DNA of 64,000 nucleotides from UMGS1901 sp934122115 (GTDB taxonomy: Bacteria > Bacillota > Clostridia > TANB77 > CAG-508): positions 124,001-188,000 of the forward strand of contig CAKOVU010000002.1 of assembly GCA_934122115.1 (NCBI GenBank). The letters are read 5' to 3'. The notes under the pieces are model-generated. The model worked only from the letters and a program-made list of their open reading frames with translations. It was not told the DNA's origin and searched no databases. The translations under genes and the position numbers were made by a program. Every line of letters starts with the position of its first letter. Positions within the stretch are counted from its first letter, which is position 1. Below, in pieces: positions 33,100 through 42,444 of this stretch.

Positions 33100-33275
33100 T
33101 ATAATTCCTCCTATGTGTATAATTTATCAAAAAATCTCTAATAATCAAATTTTCTGTAAGATATTGTAACATAAATAAACAAAAATATAAATAGAAAAAA
33201 TAAAAAAACTTGCTATAATTAGAAAAATATTATATTATAATATTTGCAAAAATGAAGTATAAAAAGGAGCAAATC

Positions 33276-35528
33276 TTGGAAATAGAAGGTCAATTAACTA
33301 ATATAATTTATAAGAATGATACTAATAGCTATACTGTTGCAGAATTTCTAACAAATGAAAATGAAGAAATTACGGTCGTTGGTTATTTACCTTTTATTAA
33401 TGTTGGAGATAGCTTAAAACTTATTGGAAATTTAATAAAACATCCAGATTATGGCGAACAATTAAAAATAATGACTTTTGAAAAAATAATGCCTACAACA
33501 CCAGAAGCGCTGGAAAAATATTTGGCAAATGGCAACTTTAAAGGAATAGGGCCAGCAACTGCTAAAAAAATAGTTGAAACTTTTGGAAATGATACAATAA
33601 ATGTAATAAAGTTAGAGCCACAAAAATTAACTAAAATTAAGGGAATTACTAAAGAAAAAGCTTTTGACATAGCAGCAGAATTTTTGAAGAATTGGGAACT
33701 ATGGCAGATTGTTGGCTTTTTAGATAAATTTGGAATAGGACCTCAAGGAGCAGAAACAGTTTATAAGAAACTTGGGGAAGATGCTTTAGAGCAAATAGAA
33801 GCAAATCCGTATGTTCTTATAGATGTGGCAAATAAAGTGAATTTTGAGAAAGTAGATAAAATAGCATTAGAGCTAGGATATGAGCATGATAACTATAAAA
33901 GAGTAAGAAGCGGTATTAAATATGGATTAGAAAAAGTAGCTTTAAATGGGCATTCGGCTGTTATTTACAATCATCTAATAGAATATGTGAAATCATTGCT
34001 AAATGTATCAGAAAATGTAGTAGAAGAAGCAATAATAAATATGAAGGCAAAAGAGGAAGTAATAATAGAAGATAGAGATGATGGAACAGAGTGGATATAT
34101 TCTAAGAGCTTCTATGATACTGAGCTTAATATAGCAAAAAAACTAATAAGCTTAAATAATTGCGATAATGTGAAATATATAAAGAAAATATCTAAAGAAT
34201 TAGAAGAAATTCAAAAGCAGATAGGAATGACATTATCGGAAAAGCAAAAAGAAGCGATAGAAAGCATAAATGATAATAACGTGTGTGTGATAACTGGCGG
34301 ACCTGGAACAGGAAAAACAACAATAATAAAGGCAATAATAGAATTATATAAAAAACATGGAATGAAACCAGTTTTATGTGCACCAACAGGAAGAGCTGCC
34401 AAAAGAATGACGGAAACAACTGGCGAAGAAGCGAAAACTCTTCATAGATTATTAGAGCTAGCAGGAATGGTATCAGATGAAAATGATAACTTTAATGTGG
34501 ACTTATTAGTTACACCAATTGATGGCGATATAATAATTGTAGATGAAACATCAATGGTAGATATGTTTTTGATGAATTATTTATTAAAAGCAATTTACAA
34601 AGGAACAAAATTGGTTTTGGTAGGAGATATTGACCAGCTACCATCGGTTGGACCAGGCTGTGTATTAAAAGATATAATAGCTTCAAACAGAATAACAACA
34701 ATTGTGTTGAACCAAATTTTTAGACAAGCAGCTAAAAGCAAGATAATAGTAAATGCTCATAGAGTAAATGAAGGAATGAATTTTATAGAAGATAAAAAAG
34801 CAGATATAGATGGAAATGAAGATATAGAGCTTTTAGATGATTTCTTTTTTATTAATGAAAACAGACCTGAAAGAATAGTGGATACTATAATTAGCTTGTG
34901 CAGCGGAAGATTAAAGAAATATGGGGATTTTGATTTTTTAAATAATATTCAGATAATTACGCCTACTAAAAAAGGAATGGTGGGAACTAAAGAGTTAAAT
35001 AAGATATTGCAAGAAAAATTAAATGGATATGATGAAGAAAAAAATGAAAAATCATTTGGAGAAGTTACTTTTAGAGAAAATGACAGGGTTATGCAAATAA
35101 AGAATAATTATAATATGATATGGGAAAAAGATAGTGATAATAAATTTGGAAAAGATTTAGGCAATGGAGTATTTAATGGAGAATTGGGAATAATAGAAAG
35201 AATAAACCCTGTAGAAAAGAATGTTAGAGTGAAATTTGATGATGGAAAAACAGCGGTTTATGAAAATGCAGATTTAGACCAATTAGAACATGCATATGCA
35301 ATAACTGTGCATAAAGCACAAGGAAGCGAGTTTGATGTTGTAATATTACCAATTTGTCAGCTTGCACCAATGTTACAAACAAGAAATTTAATATATACGG
35401 CTATAACTAGAGCAAAGAAAATGCTTATAGTAATTGGAAATAAAGGTACAGTAGATTATATGATAGCTAATAACAATACAAAAAATAGAAATACAGGTTT
35501 AAAATATAAAATGGAAAAGATTTTGTAG
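33276..35528 (+). CDS. recD2: ATP-dependent RecD2-like DNA helicase
   Basis: A 750-residue superfamily 1B 5'-3' helicase. An N-terminal OB and helix-hairpin-helix region carries GNFKGIGPATAKKIVETFG and KLTKIKGITKEKAFDIA. Walker A is VITGGPGTGKTTIIK, with IIVDETSMVDMFL and LVGDIDQLPSVGPG. The C-terminal YAITVHKAQGSEFD block is motif V-like. TTG at 33276 is proposed as start because AAGGAG (33264-33269) lies 6 bases upstream. The ATG at 33252 overlaps no ribosome site. Confidence 0.93.
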   Translation: MEIEGQLTNIIYKNDTNSYTVAEFLTNENEEITVVGYLPFINVGDSLKLIGNLIKHPDYGEQLKIMTFEKIMPTTPEALEKYLANGNFKGIGPATAKKIVETFGNDTINVIKLEPQKLTKIKGITKEKAFDIAAEFLKNWELWQIVGFLDKFGIGPQGAETVYKKLGEDALEQIEANPYVLIDVANKVNFEKVDKIALELGYEHDNYKRVRSGIKYGLEKVALNGHSAVIYNHLIEYVKSLLNVSENVVEEAIINMKAKEEVIIEDRDDGTEWIYSKSFYDTELNIAKKLISLNNCDNVKYIKKISKELEEIQKQIGMTLSEKQKEAIESINDNNVCVITGGPGTGKTTIIKAIIELYKKHGMKPVLCAPTGRAAKRMTETTGEEAKTLHRLLELAGMVSDENDNFNVDLLVTPIDGDIIIVDETSMVDMFLMNYLLKAIYKGTKLVLVGDIDQLPSVGPGCVLKDIIASNRITTIVLNQIFRQAAKSKIIVNAHRVNEGMNFIEDKKADIDGNEDIELLDDFFFINENRPERIVDTIISLCSGRLKKYGDFDFLNNIQIITPTKKGMVGTKELNKILQEKLNGYDEEKNEKSFGEVTFRENDRVMQIKNNYNMIWEKDSDNKFGKDLGNGVFNGELGIIERINPVEKNVRVKFDDGKTAVYENADLDQLEHAYAITVHKAQGSEFDVVILPICQLAPMLQTRNLIYTAITRAKKMLIVIGNKGTVDYMIANNNTKNRNTGLKYKMEKIL

Positions 35529-35537
35529 GAGGCAGGT

Positions 35538-36188
35538 ATAGAAAAATTACTGGATATTATTTTCCCGCCTACATGTGGAATATGTGGGAAAATAAACAAG
35601 AATTATTTGTGCACTGATTGTGGAAAACAAATAGAAAAAATCACATTAAATAAATTAGAAAGATGCAATATAGATGCTGAAATTGTTGAATTTATGTATA
35701 TTTTTAAATATGATGGCATCGTAAGAAATCTAATTATTAATTACAAATTTAATGACTGTGCATATTTATATAAAACTTTTGCAAAAATTATATTAGATAA
35801 CAAAAAAATATGTGATTTTATAAAATCTTATGATATAATTATCCCAGTTCCAATTCATAGAAAAAGAAAATTGCTTAGAGGATATAACCAAACAGAGTTG
35901 ATAGCAAAAGCTTTAGCTAAAACATTAGAGAATGTTACATATAATACCAAAGCTTTAATAAAAACTAAAAACAATTCAAAACAGAGCACTTTAAGCAGGT
36001 TGGAAAGAGAGCGAAATGTGCTAAATGCATATGAATTTAATGAAAGAGAAGCGGATAAAATATACAATAAAAAAATATTAATTTTTGACGACATATATAC
36101 AACTGGAAATACGATAAAAGAATGTGCAAAAATAATAAACAACTTTAATCCTAAAAGTATAGGAATAGTAACAATAGCAAAAGATTAA
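35538..36188 (+). CDS. comF: ComF family phosphoribosyltransferase-like protein
   Basis: A 216-residue protein if translation starts at the ATA codon at 35538, where AGGAGG (35527-35532) is spaced 5 bases away. From there the frame encodes EKLLDIIFPPTCGICGKINK and CTDCG, the complete four-Cys zinc finger typical of ComF. The first usual start, TTG at 35607, would delete half of it. The PRTase part shows IIPVPIHRKRKLLRGYNQTE and the ILIFDDIYTTGNTIKEC signature. ComF acts in natural transformation and in single-strand DNA handling. It is cotranscribed with recD2. Confidence 0.85.
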   Translation: MEKLLDIIFPPTCGICGKINKNYLCTDCGKQIEKITLNKLERCNIDAEIVEFMYIFKYDGIVRNLIINYKFNDCAYLYKTFAKIILDNKKICDFIKSYDIIIPVPIHRKRKLLRGYNQTELIAKALAKTLENVTYNTKALIKTKNNSKQSTLSRLERERNVLNAYEFNEREADKIYNKKILIFDDIYTTGNTIKECAKIINNFNPKSIGIVTIAKD

Positions 36189-36203
36189 ATAGGAGGAAAA
36201 ATT

Positions 36204-38165
36204 GTGGAAGATTTAGTAGAAAGCATTTTAGATTACATTAGGTCAGATTATACTGATTATGCAATAATGATTAATGGCGAGTGGGGAAGCGGAAAAACTT
36301 ATTTTTGGAACCATAAAATAAGAAAAAAGATTGAATCAATGCAAATAAATGGAAAAAAATATACTACTATTTATATGTCTTTATATGGTATTTCTAATTT
36401 GGAAGAAATAAGTAAAAAAATATTCATAGAAACTACTCAGCTAATGGATAAAAACTTGAAAAAATTTATGAATTCTAATTCTCAAACAACCATACCAGAG
36501 TACGCTAAAACTGGTCTTGATATGGCAAACTTTTTTGGTGTAACTCAAAATGGAGATAAAATAGATTACAAGGAATTCTTTTCTACTGATGATAAGATAT
36601 TGTGCTTCGACGATTTGGAAAGAGCGAATGTAGATGTAATCGATATATTAGGATATATAAACAATTTCGTTGAACACGACCATATTAAAACAATAATAAT
36701 ATGTAATGAAAAAGAACTTTCAACCAAGCTAAAAAGCAGTAATTTGGAGATGAAAACTTTTATTGCAACATATTTATTAGACAAAGAAAACAAGCTAACA
36801 GAAAAAACAGATGAGCCAATGGTTGAAAGAATACAGGATACCATAGAATATGTTTTTGATAAAGCAAACGACTATGAAAGAATTAAAGAAAAATTAATAG
36901 GAGAAACTTTTGAATATAATCCAGAATTTACTTATATTATAAACGGACTATTAATGAGATATGAGAGGTATCCAGAATTAATAAGATTTTTAAGAGAAAA
37001 CTCATATTTAATAACTTCCACTTTTGAAAAGAGTGGAACTAGAAACTTAAGAATTTTAAAGCATTCTTTAAATGACTTTAAGAAAATATTTGATATGGTA
37101 AATAAGAGTTATCCGAATACTAATAATAGAGTATTGCAAACAATGCTTATATTTACAATAGCTATATCTTTTGAAATAAAAGCAGGAAAAATAACAAAGG
37201 ATAAGTTTAAAAATATAGAAAACAACGAAGAGTATAGAGCAATATTAGTATCATCAAGAGTATTTATGGATAATAGACAATTTTATATTAAAGAATTTGA
37301 TAATACTTATTATTACAATTTTAAGGCAGAATACAGATTCTTTAAATTTATAGAAATGTATGTAAGAACAAGAATATTTGACATGAAGACTTTTAAAGAA
37401 AATATGGATGTAATAATAAATACTGTAGATACAGATAAATTACCAGGCTATAAGAAATTATTAACAGAGGAATATTGGAAAATAAATGATGACCAATTTT
37501 CTAGTGTTATTCAGCAGGTTATAGATAGTGTTAACAAAGGCGAAATACAACCAATAGAAATAGTTAAATTATTTGCGTATTTTAGCTATTTTATAGAGAA
37601 AAATTTAATAGATTATGATATAGAAACAATTGAAAGTGTATTTTTAAATGGAATGAATCTAGCATCTGTAAAATCAAAATATTTTGAGAACGCAGATGAA
37701 GAGTTACAACAGATTGAAACAGATAATATGGGAGCAGAAATGCAAAACATAATATCAAGGTTTAAAACAATTAACTCACAATTAAAAGATAAGATGTATA
37801 GAGAAAAAGCAGAAGAAGTGTTTAAATATATTCCTATGAAAATGGAAGTATTTTATGAAAAATTTGCTAAAGAGTGCAGCAATATACCAATATTTAAATA
37901 TTATGATCCATTCCAAATGTTCCAAAGAATATCTTGTGCAAGCAATGAAGATATAGTATCAATAAGAGAAGCTTTAGCAGAAAGAGCTAAACACCATAAA
38001 AAGGAAATTGCTCCAGAAATGGAAAATATTGCTAAAATAAAGCAAATAATGGAAGATTATATAGATGGAAAAAGACCAACTATAAAAACTGTAATGATAG
38101 AAGAATTTGCAAAGGAATTAGGAAAAATACTAGACAGCTACAAATTACCACAAGAATTATTATAA
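36204..38165 (+). CDS. KAP-family P-loop NTPase
   Basis: A 653-residue protein. Walker A GEWGSGKT is at residues 25-32, with only a short N-terminus before it. Walker B is ILCFDDLERANVDV, followed by TIIICNEKEL, the KAP/STAND-like core. The C-terminal 400 residues are helical and unassigned. No clear membrane insert is seen, unlike many KAP proteins. The GTG start at 36204 has AGGAGG at 36191-36196. It directly follows comF and ends in a strong terminator. KAP NTPases include membrane-associated and phage-defence-linked ATPases. Nothing beyond the NTPase fold can be claimed here. Confidence 0.78.
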   Translation: MEDLVESILDYIRSDYTDYAIMINGEWGSGKTYFWNHKIRKKIESMQINGKKYTTIYMSLYGISNLEEISKKIFIETTQLMDKNLKKFMNSNSQTTIPEYAKTGLDMANFFGVTQNGDKIDYKEFFSTDDKILCFDDLERANVDVIDILGYINNFVEHDHIKTIIICNEKELSTKLKSSNLEMKTFIATYLLDKENKLTEKTDEPMVERIQDTIEYVFDKANDYERIKEKLIGETFEYNPEFTYIINGLLMRYERYPELIRFLRENSYLITSTFEKSGTRNLRILKHSLNDFKKIFDMVNKSYPNTNNRVLQTMLIFTIAISFEIKAGKITKDKFKNIENNEEYRAILVSSRVFMDNRQFYIKEFDNTYYYNFKAEYRFFKFIEMYVRTRIFDMKTFKENMDVIINTVDTDKLPGYKKLLTEEYWKINDDQFSSVIQQVIDSVNKGEIQPIEIVKLFAYFSYFIEKNLIDYDIETIESVFLNGMNLASVKSKYFENADEELQQIETDNMGAEMQNIISRFKTINSQLKDKMYREKAEEVFKYIPMKMEVFYEKFAKECSNIPIFKYYDPFQMFQRISCASNEDIVSIREALAERAKHHKKEIAPEMENIAKIKQIMEDYIDGKRPTIKTVMIEEFAKELGKILDSYKLPQELL

Positions 38166-38171
38166 AAATAA

Positions 38172-38206
38172 AATCCAATTTATACGATGTATAAGTTGGA
38201 TTTTTT
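38172..38206 (+). terminator. intrinsic terminator
   Basis: A 14-bp stem, AATCCAATTTATAC (38172-38185) with GTATAAGTTGGATT (38189-38202), followed by T's. One pair is mismatched or wobble. Confidence 0.82.
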
Positions 38207-38281
38207 AGTTTATTATTGAATAAAAAAGTAAAAGAAGGAAATACTAGAAACATAAAAAGAAAAAATAAAGGGAGGAAGAAA

Positions 38282-38836
38282 ATGAAAGCAACAGGTGTTG
38301 TAAGAAGGATAGATGATTTAGGAAGAGTAGTAATTCCAAAGGAGATAAGAAGAACATTAAGAATAAAAGAGGGCGATCCGTTAGAAATTTTTACAGATAA
38401 AGAGGGAGAAGTAATATTAAAAAAATATTCACCTATTGGGGAATTGTCTGAATTCGCAGAGGAATATGCAGAAACATTAACTAAAACAACAGGCCATATT
38501 GCTTGTATAACGGATAAGGATACTGTTATAGCTGTTTCAGGAGCTTCTAAAAAAGAACTATTAGAGCAAGGTGTGAGTTCCCAATTAGAAAAAATAATGG
38601 AAGACCAAGAAAAATATATTAGCAAAGAAAACAATAATGTAGCTGTACCAATTACAAAAAATGAAAATAAAGATAGATTGAATAATGCACAAGTTATATA
38701 CCCAATAATTTCAGAAGGAAATACAATAGGTAGCGTAATATTACTATCAAAAGATGATAAAACCAAGATGACTGAAGTGGAACAAAAGGTGGCACAGTCG
38801 GCTGCTAGTTTTTTAGGAAAGCAAATGGAAATATAA
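38282..38836 (+). CDS. spoVT: stage V sporulation protein T (SpoVT)
   Basis: A 184-residue regulator. An N-terminal AbrB-type swapped-hairpin DNA-binding domain contains ATGVVRRIDDLGRVVIPKEI and RRTLRIKEGDPLEI. A GAF-like C-terminal domain contains TGHIACITDKDTVIAVSGAS. It controls forespore genes late in sporulation. GGGAGGAAG precedes the ATG at 38282; the longer in-frame extension to 38216 falls after the terminator and lacks a ribosome site. Confidence 0.94.
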   Translation: MKATGVVRRIDDLGRVVIPKEIRRTLRIKEGDPLEIFTDKEGEVILKKYSPIGELSEFAEEYAETLTKTTGHIACITDKDTVIAVSGASKKELLEQGVSSQLEKIMEDQEKYISKENNNVAVPITKNENKDRLNNAQVIYPIISEGNTIGSVILLSKDDKTKMTEVEQKVAQSAASFLGKQMEI

Positions 38837-38864
38837 ATATAAATTAAAAAATTTGAAAAAAGGC

Positions 38865-38893
38865 TTGAATAAAAAAGAGATTTGTAGTATAAA
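38865..38893 (+). promoter_or_regulatory. promoter of the 38934 gene
   Basis: TTGAAT (38865-38870), 17 bp, TATAAA (38888-38893). Confidence 0.5.
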
Positions 38894-38933
38894 TATTATA
38901 AATGAAAATTATTATTCTACAAAGGAGGAAGTT

Positions 38934-39161
38934 ATGGAAGGACAAGAAAATAAAGAAAATGTTATAGCAAACCAATTCGATGCAGGAGTTCCAACAAAAA
39001 TAAGCACTTGGACAAAAATTAAAAACTTCTTATTCCAAGAAGTAAGAGTTGAACTTACACCAAGACAAGCTGAAGTATTTAATTCAATAAATAGCTTCTG
39101 GCATCAAGAAATTACAGATGAGCAAGCAAATGCTTTTCTATTCCAAAAAATGAAATTTTAA
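38934..39161 (+). CDS. conserved small protein, unknown
   Basis: A 75-residue protein with no signal or membrane segment. Its core is FLFQEVRVELTPRQAEVFNS then FWHQEITDEQANAFLFQK. The motif FLFQ-(E/K) occurs twice, near residues 32 and 69. AAAGGAGG lies 5 bases before the ATG, suggesting strong translation. It has its own promoter and a T-tailed terminator at 39171-39196. No family is named with confidence. Confidence 0.75.
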   Translation: MEGQENKENVIANQFDAGVPTKISTWTKIKNFLFQEVRVELTPRQAEVFNSINSFWHQEITDEQANAFLFQKMKF

Positions 39162-39170
39162 TAATTTTTA

Positions 39171-39196
39171 AGCAAGTATTAACTTGCTTTTTTTTT
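39171..39196 (+). terminator. intrinsic terminator
   Basis: AGCAAGT (39171-39177) with ACTTGCT (39182-39188), followed by nine T's. Confidence 0.85.
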
Positions 39197-39217
39197 GCAA
39201 TAAATAGGGTAGAATAC

Positions 39218-39246
39218 TTGAAATATAATATTTTTTGTTATAGAAT
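39218..39246 (+). promoter_or_regulatory. promoter of the glycolytic genes
   Basis: TTGAAA (39218-39223), 17 bp, TAGAAT (39241-39246), about 50 bp before gap. Confidence 0.5.
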
Positions 39247-39300
39247 AAAAACGGTTAAAAACCACATAATATATGTAAACAATTAAAGGAGGAAAACGTT

Positions 39301-40308
39301 ATGGTTAAAGTTGGAATTAACGGATTTGGAAGAATTGGAAAATTAGCATTCCAAGCAGCATTAAAAAATGCTGAAGTAGAGGTAGTAGCAGTAAATGATC
39401 CGTTCATAGCAGCAGATTATATGGCTTACATGGTTAAATATGATTCAATGCATGGCAGATTTAATGGAGATATAAAAGCAGAAGAAGGAAAACTAATTGT
39501 AGATGGAAAAACAATTAATGTATATAATGAAATGGATCCAAACAACATTCCATGGGGAAAAGAAGGAGTTGAATATGTTCTAGAATGCTCTGGAGTATTC
39601 ACAACAATGGAAAAAGCACAAGCTCATATAAATGCAGGAGCTAAAAAAGTTGTTATAAGTGCACCTTCTAAAGATGCTCCAATGTTTGTCATGGGTGTTA
39701 ACAATGATAAATACGATACAAGCATGAATATAGTATCAAATGCTTCTTGTACAACAAACTGCCTAGCACCACTTGCAAAAGTAATAAACGATAATTTTGG
39801 AATAAAAGAAGGATTAATGACTACAGTACATTCAACAACTGCAACACAAAAAACAGTTGATGGAGCTTCTAAAAAAGATTGGAGAGGTGGAAGAGCAGCA
39901 GCAGCAAACATTATACCATCTTCAACAGGAGCTGCAAAAGCAGTAGGAAAAGTAATACCAGAATTAAATGGAAGATTAACAGGTATGTCATTCAGAGTAC
40001 CTACAATGGATGTATCAGTTGTTGATTTAACATGTAATCTAGAGAAACCAACAACATACGAAGAAATATGTGCAGCAATGAAGAAAGCAGCTGAAGGAGA
40101 ATTAAAAGGAATAGTTGAATATGTTGATGAAGATGTTGTTTCATCAGATTTCTTAAGTGATGAACACACTTCAATATTTGATGCAAAAGCTGGAATAATG
40201 CTAACAGATACATTTGTTAAATTAGTAGCATGGTATGATAATGAATGGGGCTATGCTCATAAATTGGTTGATTTAGCAGCATACATGGCAACAGTTGACC
40301 ATAAATAA
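39301..40308 (+). CDS. gap: glyceraldehyde-3-phosphate dehydrogenase, type I
   Basis: A 335-residue NAD-dependent enzyme. It begins VKVGINGFGRIGKLAFQAAL. The catalytic Cys is in SNASCTTNCLAPLAKV, then TATQKTVDGASKKDWRGGRA and WYDNEWGYAHKLVDL. AAAGGAGG precedes the ATG. First of a lower-glycolysis run gap-pgk-tpiA-gpmI. A hairpin at 40322-40358 after the stop (AGAAGTTGA with TCAACTTCT) may give extra gap transcript. Confidence 0.98.
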   Translation: MVKVGINGFGRIGKLAFQAALKNAEVEVVAVNDPFIAADYMAYMVKYDSMHGRFNGDIKAEEGKLIVDGKTINVYNEMDPNNIPWGKEGVEYVLECSGVFTTMEKAQAHINAGAKKVVISAPSKDAPMFVMGVNNDKYDTSMNIVSNASCTTNCLAPLAKVINDNFGIKEGLMTTVHSTTATQKTVDGASKKDWRGGRAAAANIIPSSTGAAKAVGKVIPELNGRLTGMSFRVPTMDVSVVDLTCNLEKPTTYEEICAAMKKAAEGELKGIVEYVDEDVVSSDFLSDEHTSIFDAKAGIMLTDTFVKLVAWYDNEWGYAHKLVDLAAYMATVDHK

Positions 40309-40436
40309 AATATAAATTATTGGTTAGAAGTTGATACACAAGTGTTTCAACTTCTACCAGATAATATTTTAAAAGCTAGATATTAGAAATTTGATTAAAA
40401 TTTCTAATATGTGTCTTTAAAAAATAGGAGGAAAAT

Positions 40437-41624
40437 ATGGATAAAAAAACTATAAGAGATATTGATTTAAAAGGAAAGAAAGTATTAGTAAGATGTGATT
40501 TCAACGTTCCATTAGATGAAAATTTGAAAATTACAGATAACAGAAGAATAGTAGGTGCTTTACCTACAATCAAATACTTATTGGAAAATGATTGCAAAGT
40601 AATACTATGCTCTCATTTAGGAAGACCAAAGGGAGAAGTAAAAAAAGAGTTCTCTTTAAGACCTGTGGCTGATGAATTATCAAGATTATTGGGCAAAAAC
40701 GTAAAATTAGCAGATGATATTATCGGCGAAAGTGCAAAAGAATTAACTTCAAATATGAAAGATGGAGATATTGTATTACTAGAGAATGTTAGATTTGATA
40801 GCAGAGAAGAAGCAAACGATGCTGAATTTGCTAAAGAATTAGCTTCACTAGCAGAAGTATATGTAAATGATGCTTTTGGAACTGCACATAGAGCACATGC
40901 TTCAACAGCAGGTGTTGCAAACTATTTACCAGCAGTTGCAGGATTTTTAATGGAAAAAGAAATAAACTTTTTAGGTAAAACACTAGAAAATCCAGAGAGA
41001 CCTTTTATGGCTATATTAGGAGGCAAAAAGGTTTCAGATAAAATTGGCGTAATAGATAGTTTATTAGAAAAAGTAGATACACTATTAATTGGTGGAGGAA
41101 TGGCATATACATTCTTTAAAGCAATGGGATATAATGTAGGAAACTCAATTTGTGAATTGGATAAATTAGATTTAGCAACAAGTTTAATGGAAAAAGCAAA
41201 GCAAAAGGGTGTAAAATTAATGCTTCCAGTGGATACAAAAGTAGGAAAAGAATTTAGTGCAGATACAGAAAGCAAAACAGTAGATTATACAGAAATACCA
41301 GATGGTTGGGAAGGTTTTGATATAGGAGAAAAAACAATAAAAATGTATGAAGAAGAGCTTTCTAAAGCTAAAACTGTAATTTGGAATGGACCAGTTGGAT
41401 TATTTGAATTTGATCAATTTGCAATTGGAACAAATAGTATAGCTAAGTTTTTAGGAGACTTACAAGATGCAACTACAATAATAGGCGGAGGAGATTCTGC
41501 AGCAGCTATTGAAAAATTAGGAATAGGCGATAAATTCACACACATATCAACAGGTGGTGGAGCATCATTAGAATTCTTAGAAGGTAAAAAATTACCAGGA
41601 GTAGAATGCTTACAAGATAAATAG
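40437..41624 (+). CDS. pgk: phosphoglycerate kinase
   Basis: A 395-residue enzyme forming ATP from 1,3-bisphosphoglycerate. It starts with KGKKVLVRCDFNVPLDE. It has CSHLGRPKGEVKKEFSLRPV and the C-terminal IGGGDSAAAIEKLG and HISTGGGASLEFLEGKKLPG blocks. AGGAGG precedes the ATG. It follows gap and is 14 bases from tpiA. Confidence 0.98.
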   Translation: MDKKTIRDIDLKGKKVLVRCDFNVPLDENLKITDNRRIVGALPTIKYLLENDCKVILCSHLGRPKGEVKKEFSLRPVADELSRLLGKNVKLADDIIGESAKELTSNMKDGDIVLLENVRFDSREEANDAEFAKELASLAEVYVNDAFGTAHRAHASTAGVANYLPAVAGFLMEKEINFLGKTLENPERPFMAILGGKKVSDKIGVIDSLLEKVDTLLIGGGMAYTFFKAMGYNVGNSICELDKLDLATSLMEKAKQKGVKLMLPVDTKVGKEFSADTESKTVDYTEIPDGWEGFDIGEKTIKMYEEELSKAKTVIWNGPVGLFEFDQFAIGTNSIAKFLGDLQDATTIIGGGDSAAAIEKLGIGDKFTHISTGGGASLEFLEGKKLPGVECLQDK

Positions 41625-41638
41625 AAGGAGCTTTAAAT

Positions 41639-42400
41639 ATGAGAAAAAAAGTAATAGCAGGAAATTGGAAAATGAATATGCTTCCAAATGAAGCAATTGA
41701 TTTTATAGCGCAATTAACTCCACTAGTAAAAAATACTAAAAATGAAGTTATATTATGCGTACCATATACAGATTTGTTCTATGCATTATTAACTGCACAA
41801 GATACTAATATAAAAATAGGCGCACAAAATATGCATTGGGAAGAAAAGGGAGCATTTACAGGAGAAATTTCAGGAATGATGTTAAAATCAATTGGAGTTG
41901 AATATGTAATAATAGGTCATTCAGAAAGAAGGCAATACTTTGCAGAAAATGATGAAACTGTAAATAAAAAAGTTAAATCAGCCTTGGCAAACGGATTGAA
42001 CCCAATAGTATGTGTGGGAGAAACCCTAGAACAAAAAGAAGCCGGAAAAACTAAAGATATTATAACTAATCAAGTTGAAGCAGCATTAGAAGGATTAGAA
42101 AAAGAACAAGTAGAAAAAGTAATAATTGCTTATGAACCTATATGGGCAATAGGAACAGGTAAAACAGCTACTTCAGAGGATGCTAACAACAATATTAAGG
42201 ATATAAGAAACAAAATATCAGATTTGTTTGGAGAAGATGTAGCTGAAGAAGTAGTAATTCAATATGGAGGTAGTGTAAAATCTACAAATGCAAAAGAATT
42301 ATTTGAAATGTCTGATATAGATGGAGCTTTAATAGGTGGAGCAAGTTTAAAGGTAGATGAATTTTCTAAAATAGTAAATTACAATGAAAATAAGGAATAG
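41639..42400 (+). CDS. tpiA: triosephosphate isomerase
   Basis: A 253-residue TIM barrel. AGNWKMN carries the active-site Lys, IIGHSERR the His, and VIIAYEPIWAIGTGKTA the catalytic Glu and flexible loop. QYGGSVKSTNAKELF and DGALIGGASL bind phosphate. GAAGGAG precedes the ATG. It is in the glycolytic run. Confidence 0.98.
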   Translation: MRKKVIAGNWKMNMLPNEAIDFIAQLTPLVKNTKNEVILCVPYTDLFYALLTAQDTNIKIGAQNMHWEEKGAFTGEISGMMLKSIGVEYVIIGHSERRQYFAENDETVNKKVKSALANGLNPIVCVGETLEQKEAGKTKDIITNQVEAALEGLEKEQVEKVIIAYEPIWAIGTGKTATSEDANNNIKDIRNKISDLFGEDVAEEVVIQYGGSVKSTNAKELFEMSDIDGALIGGASLKVDEFSKIVNYNENKE

Positions 42401-42444
42401 ATTTTAATAGCAATAGATATAAATGACAAGGAAGGAAGATAAAA

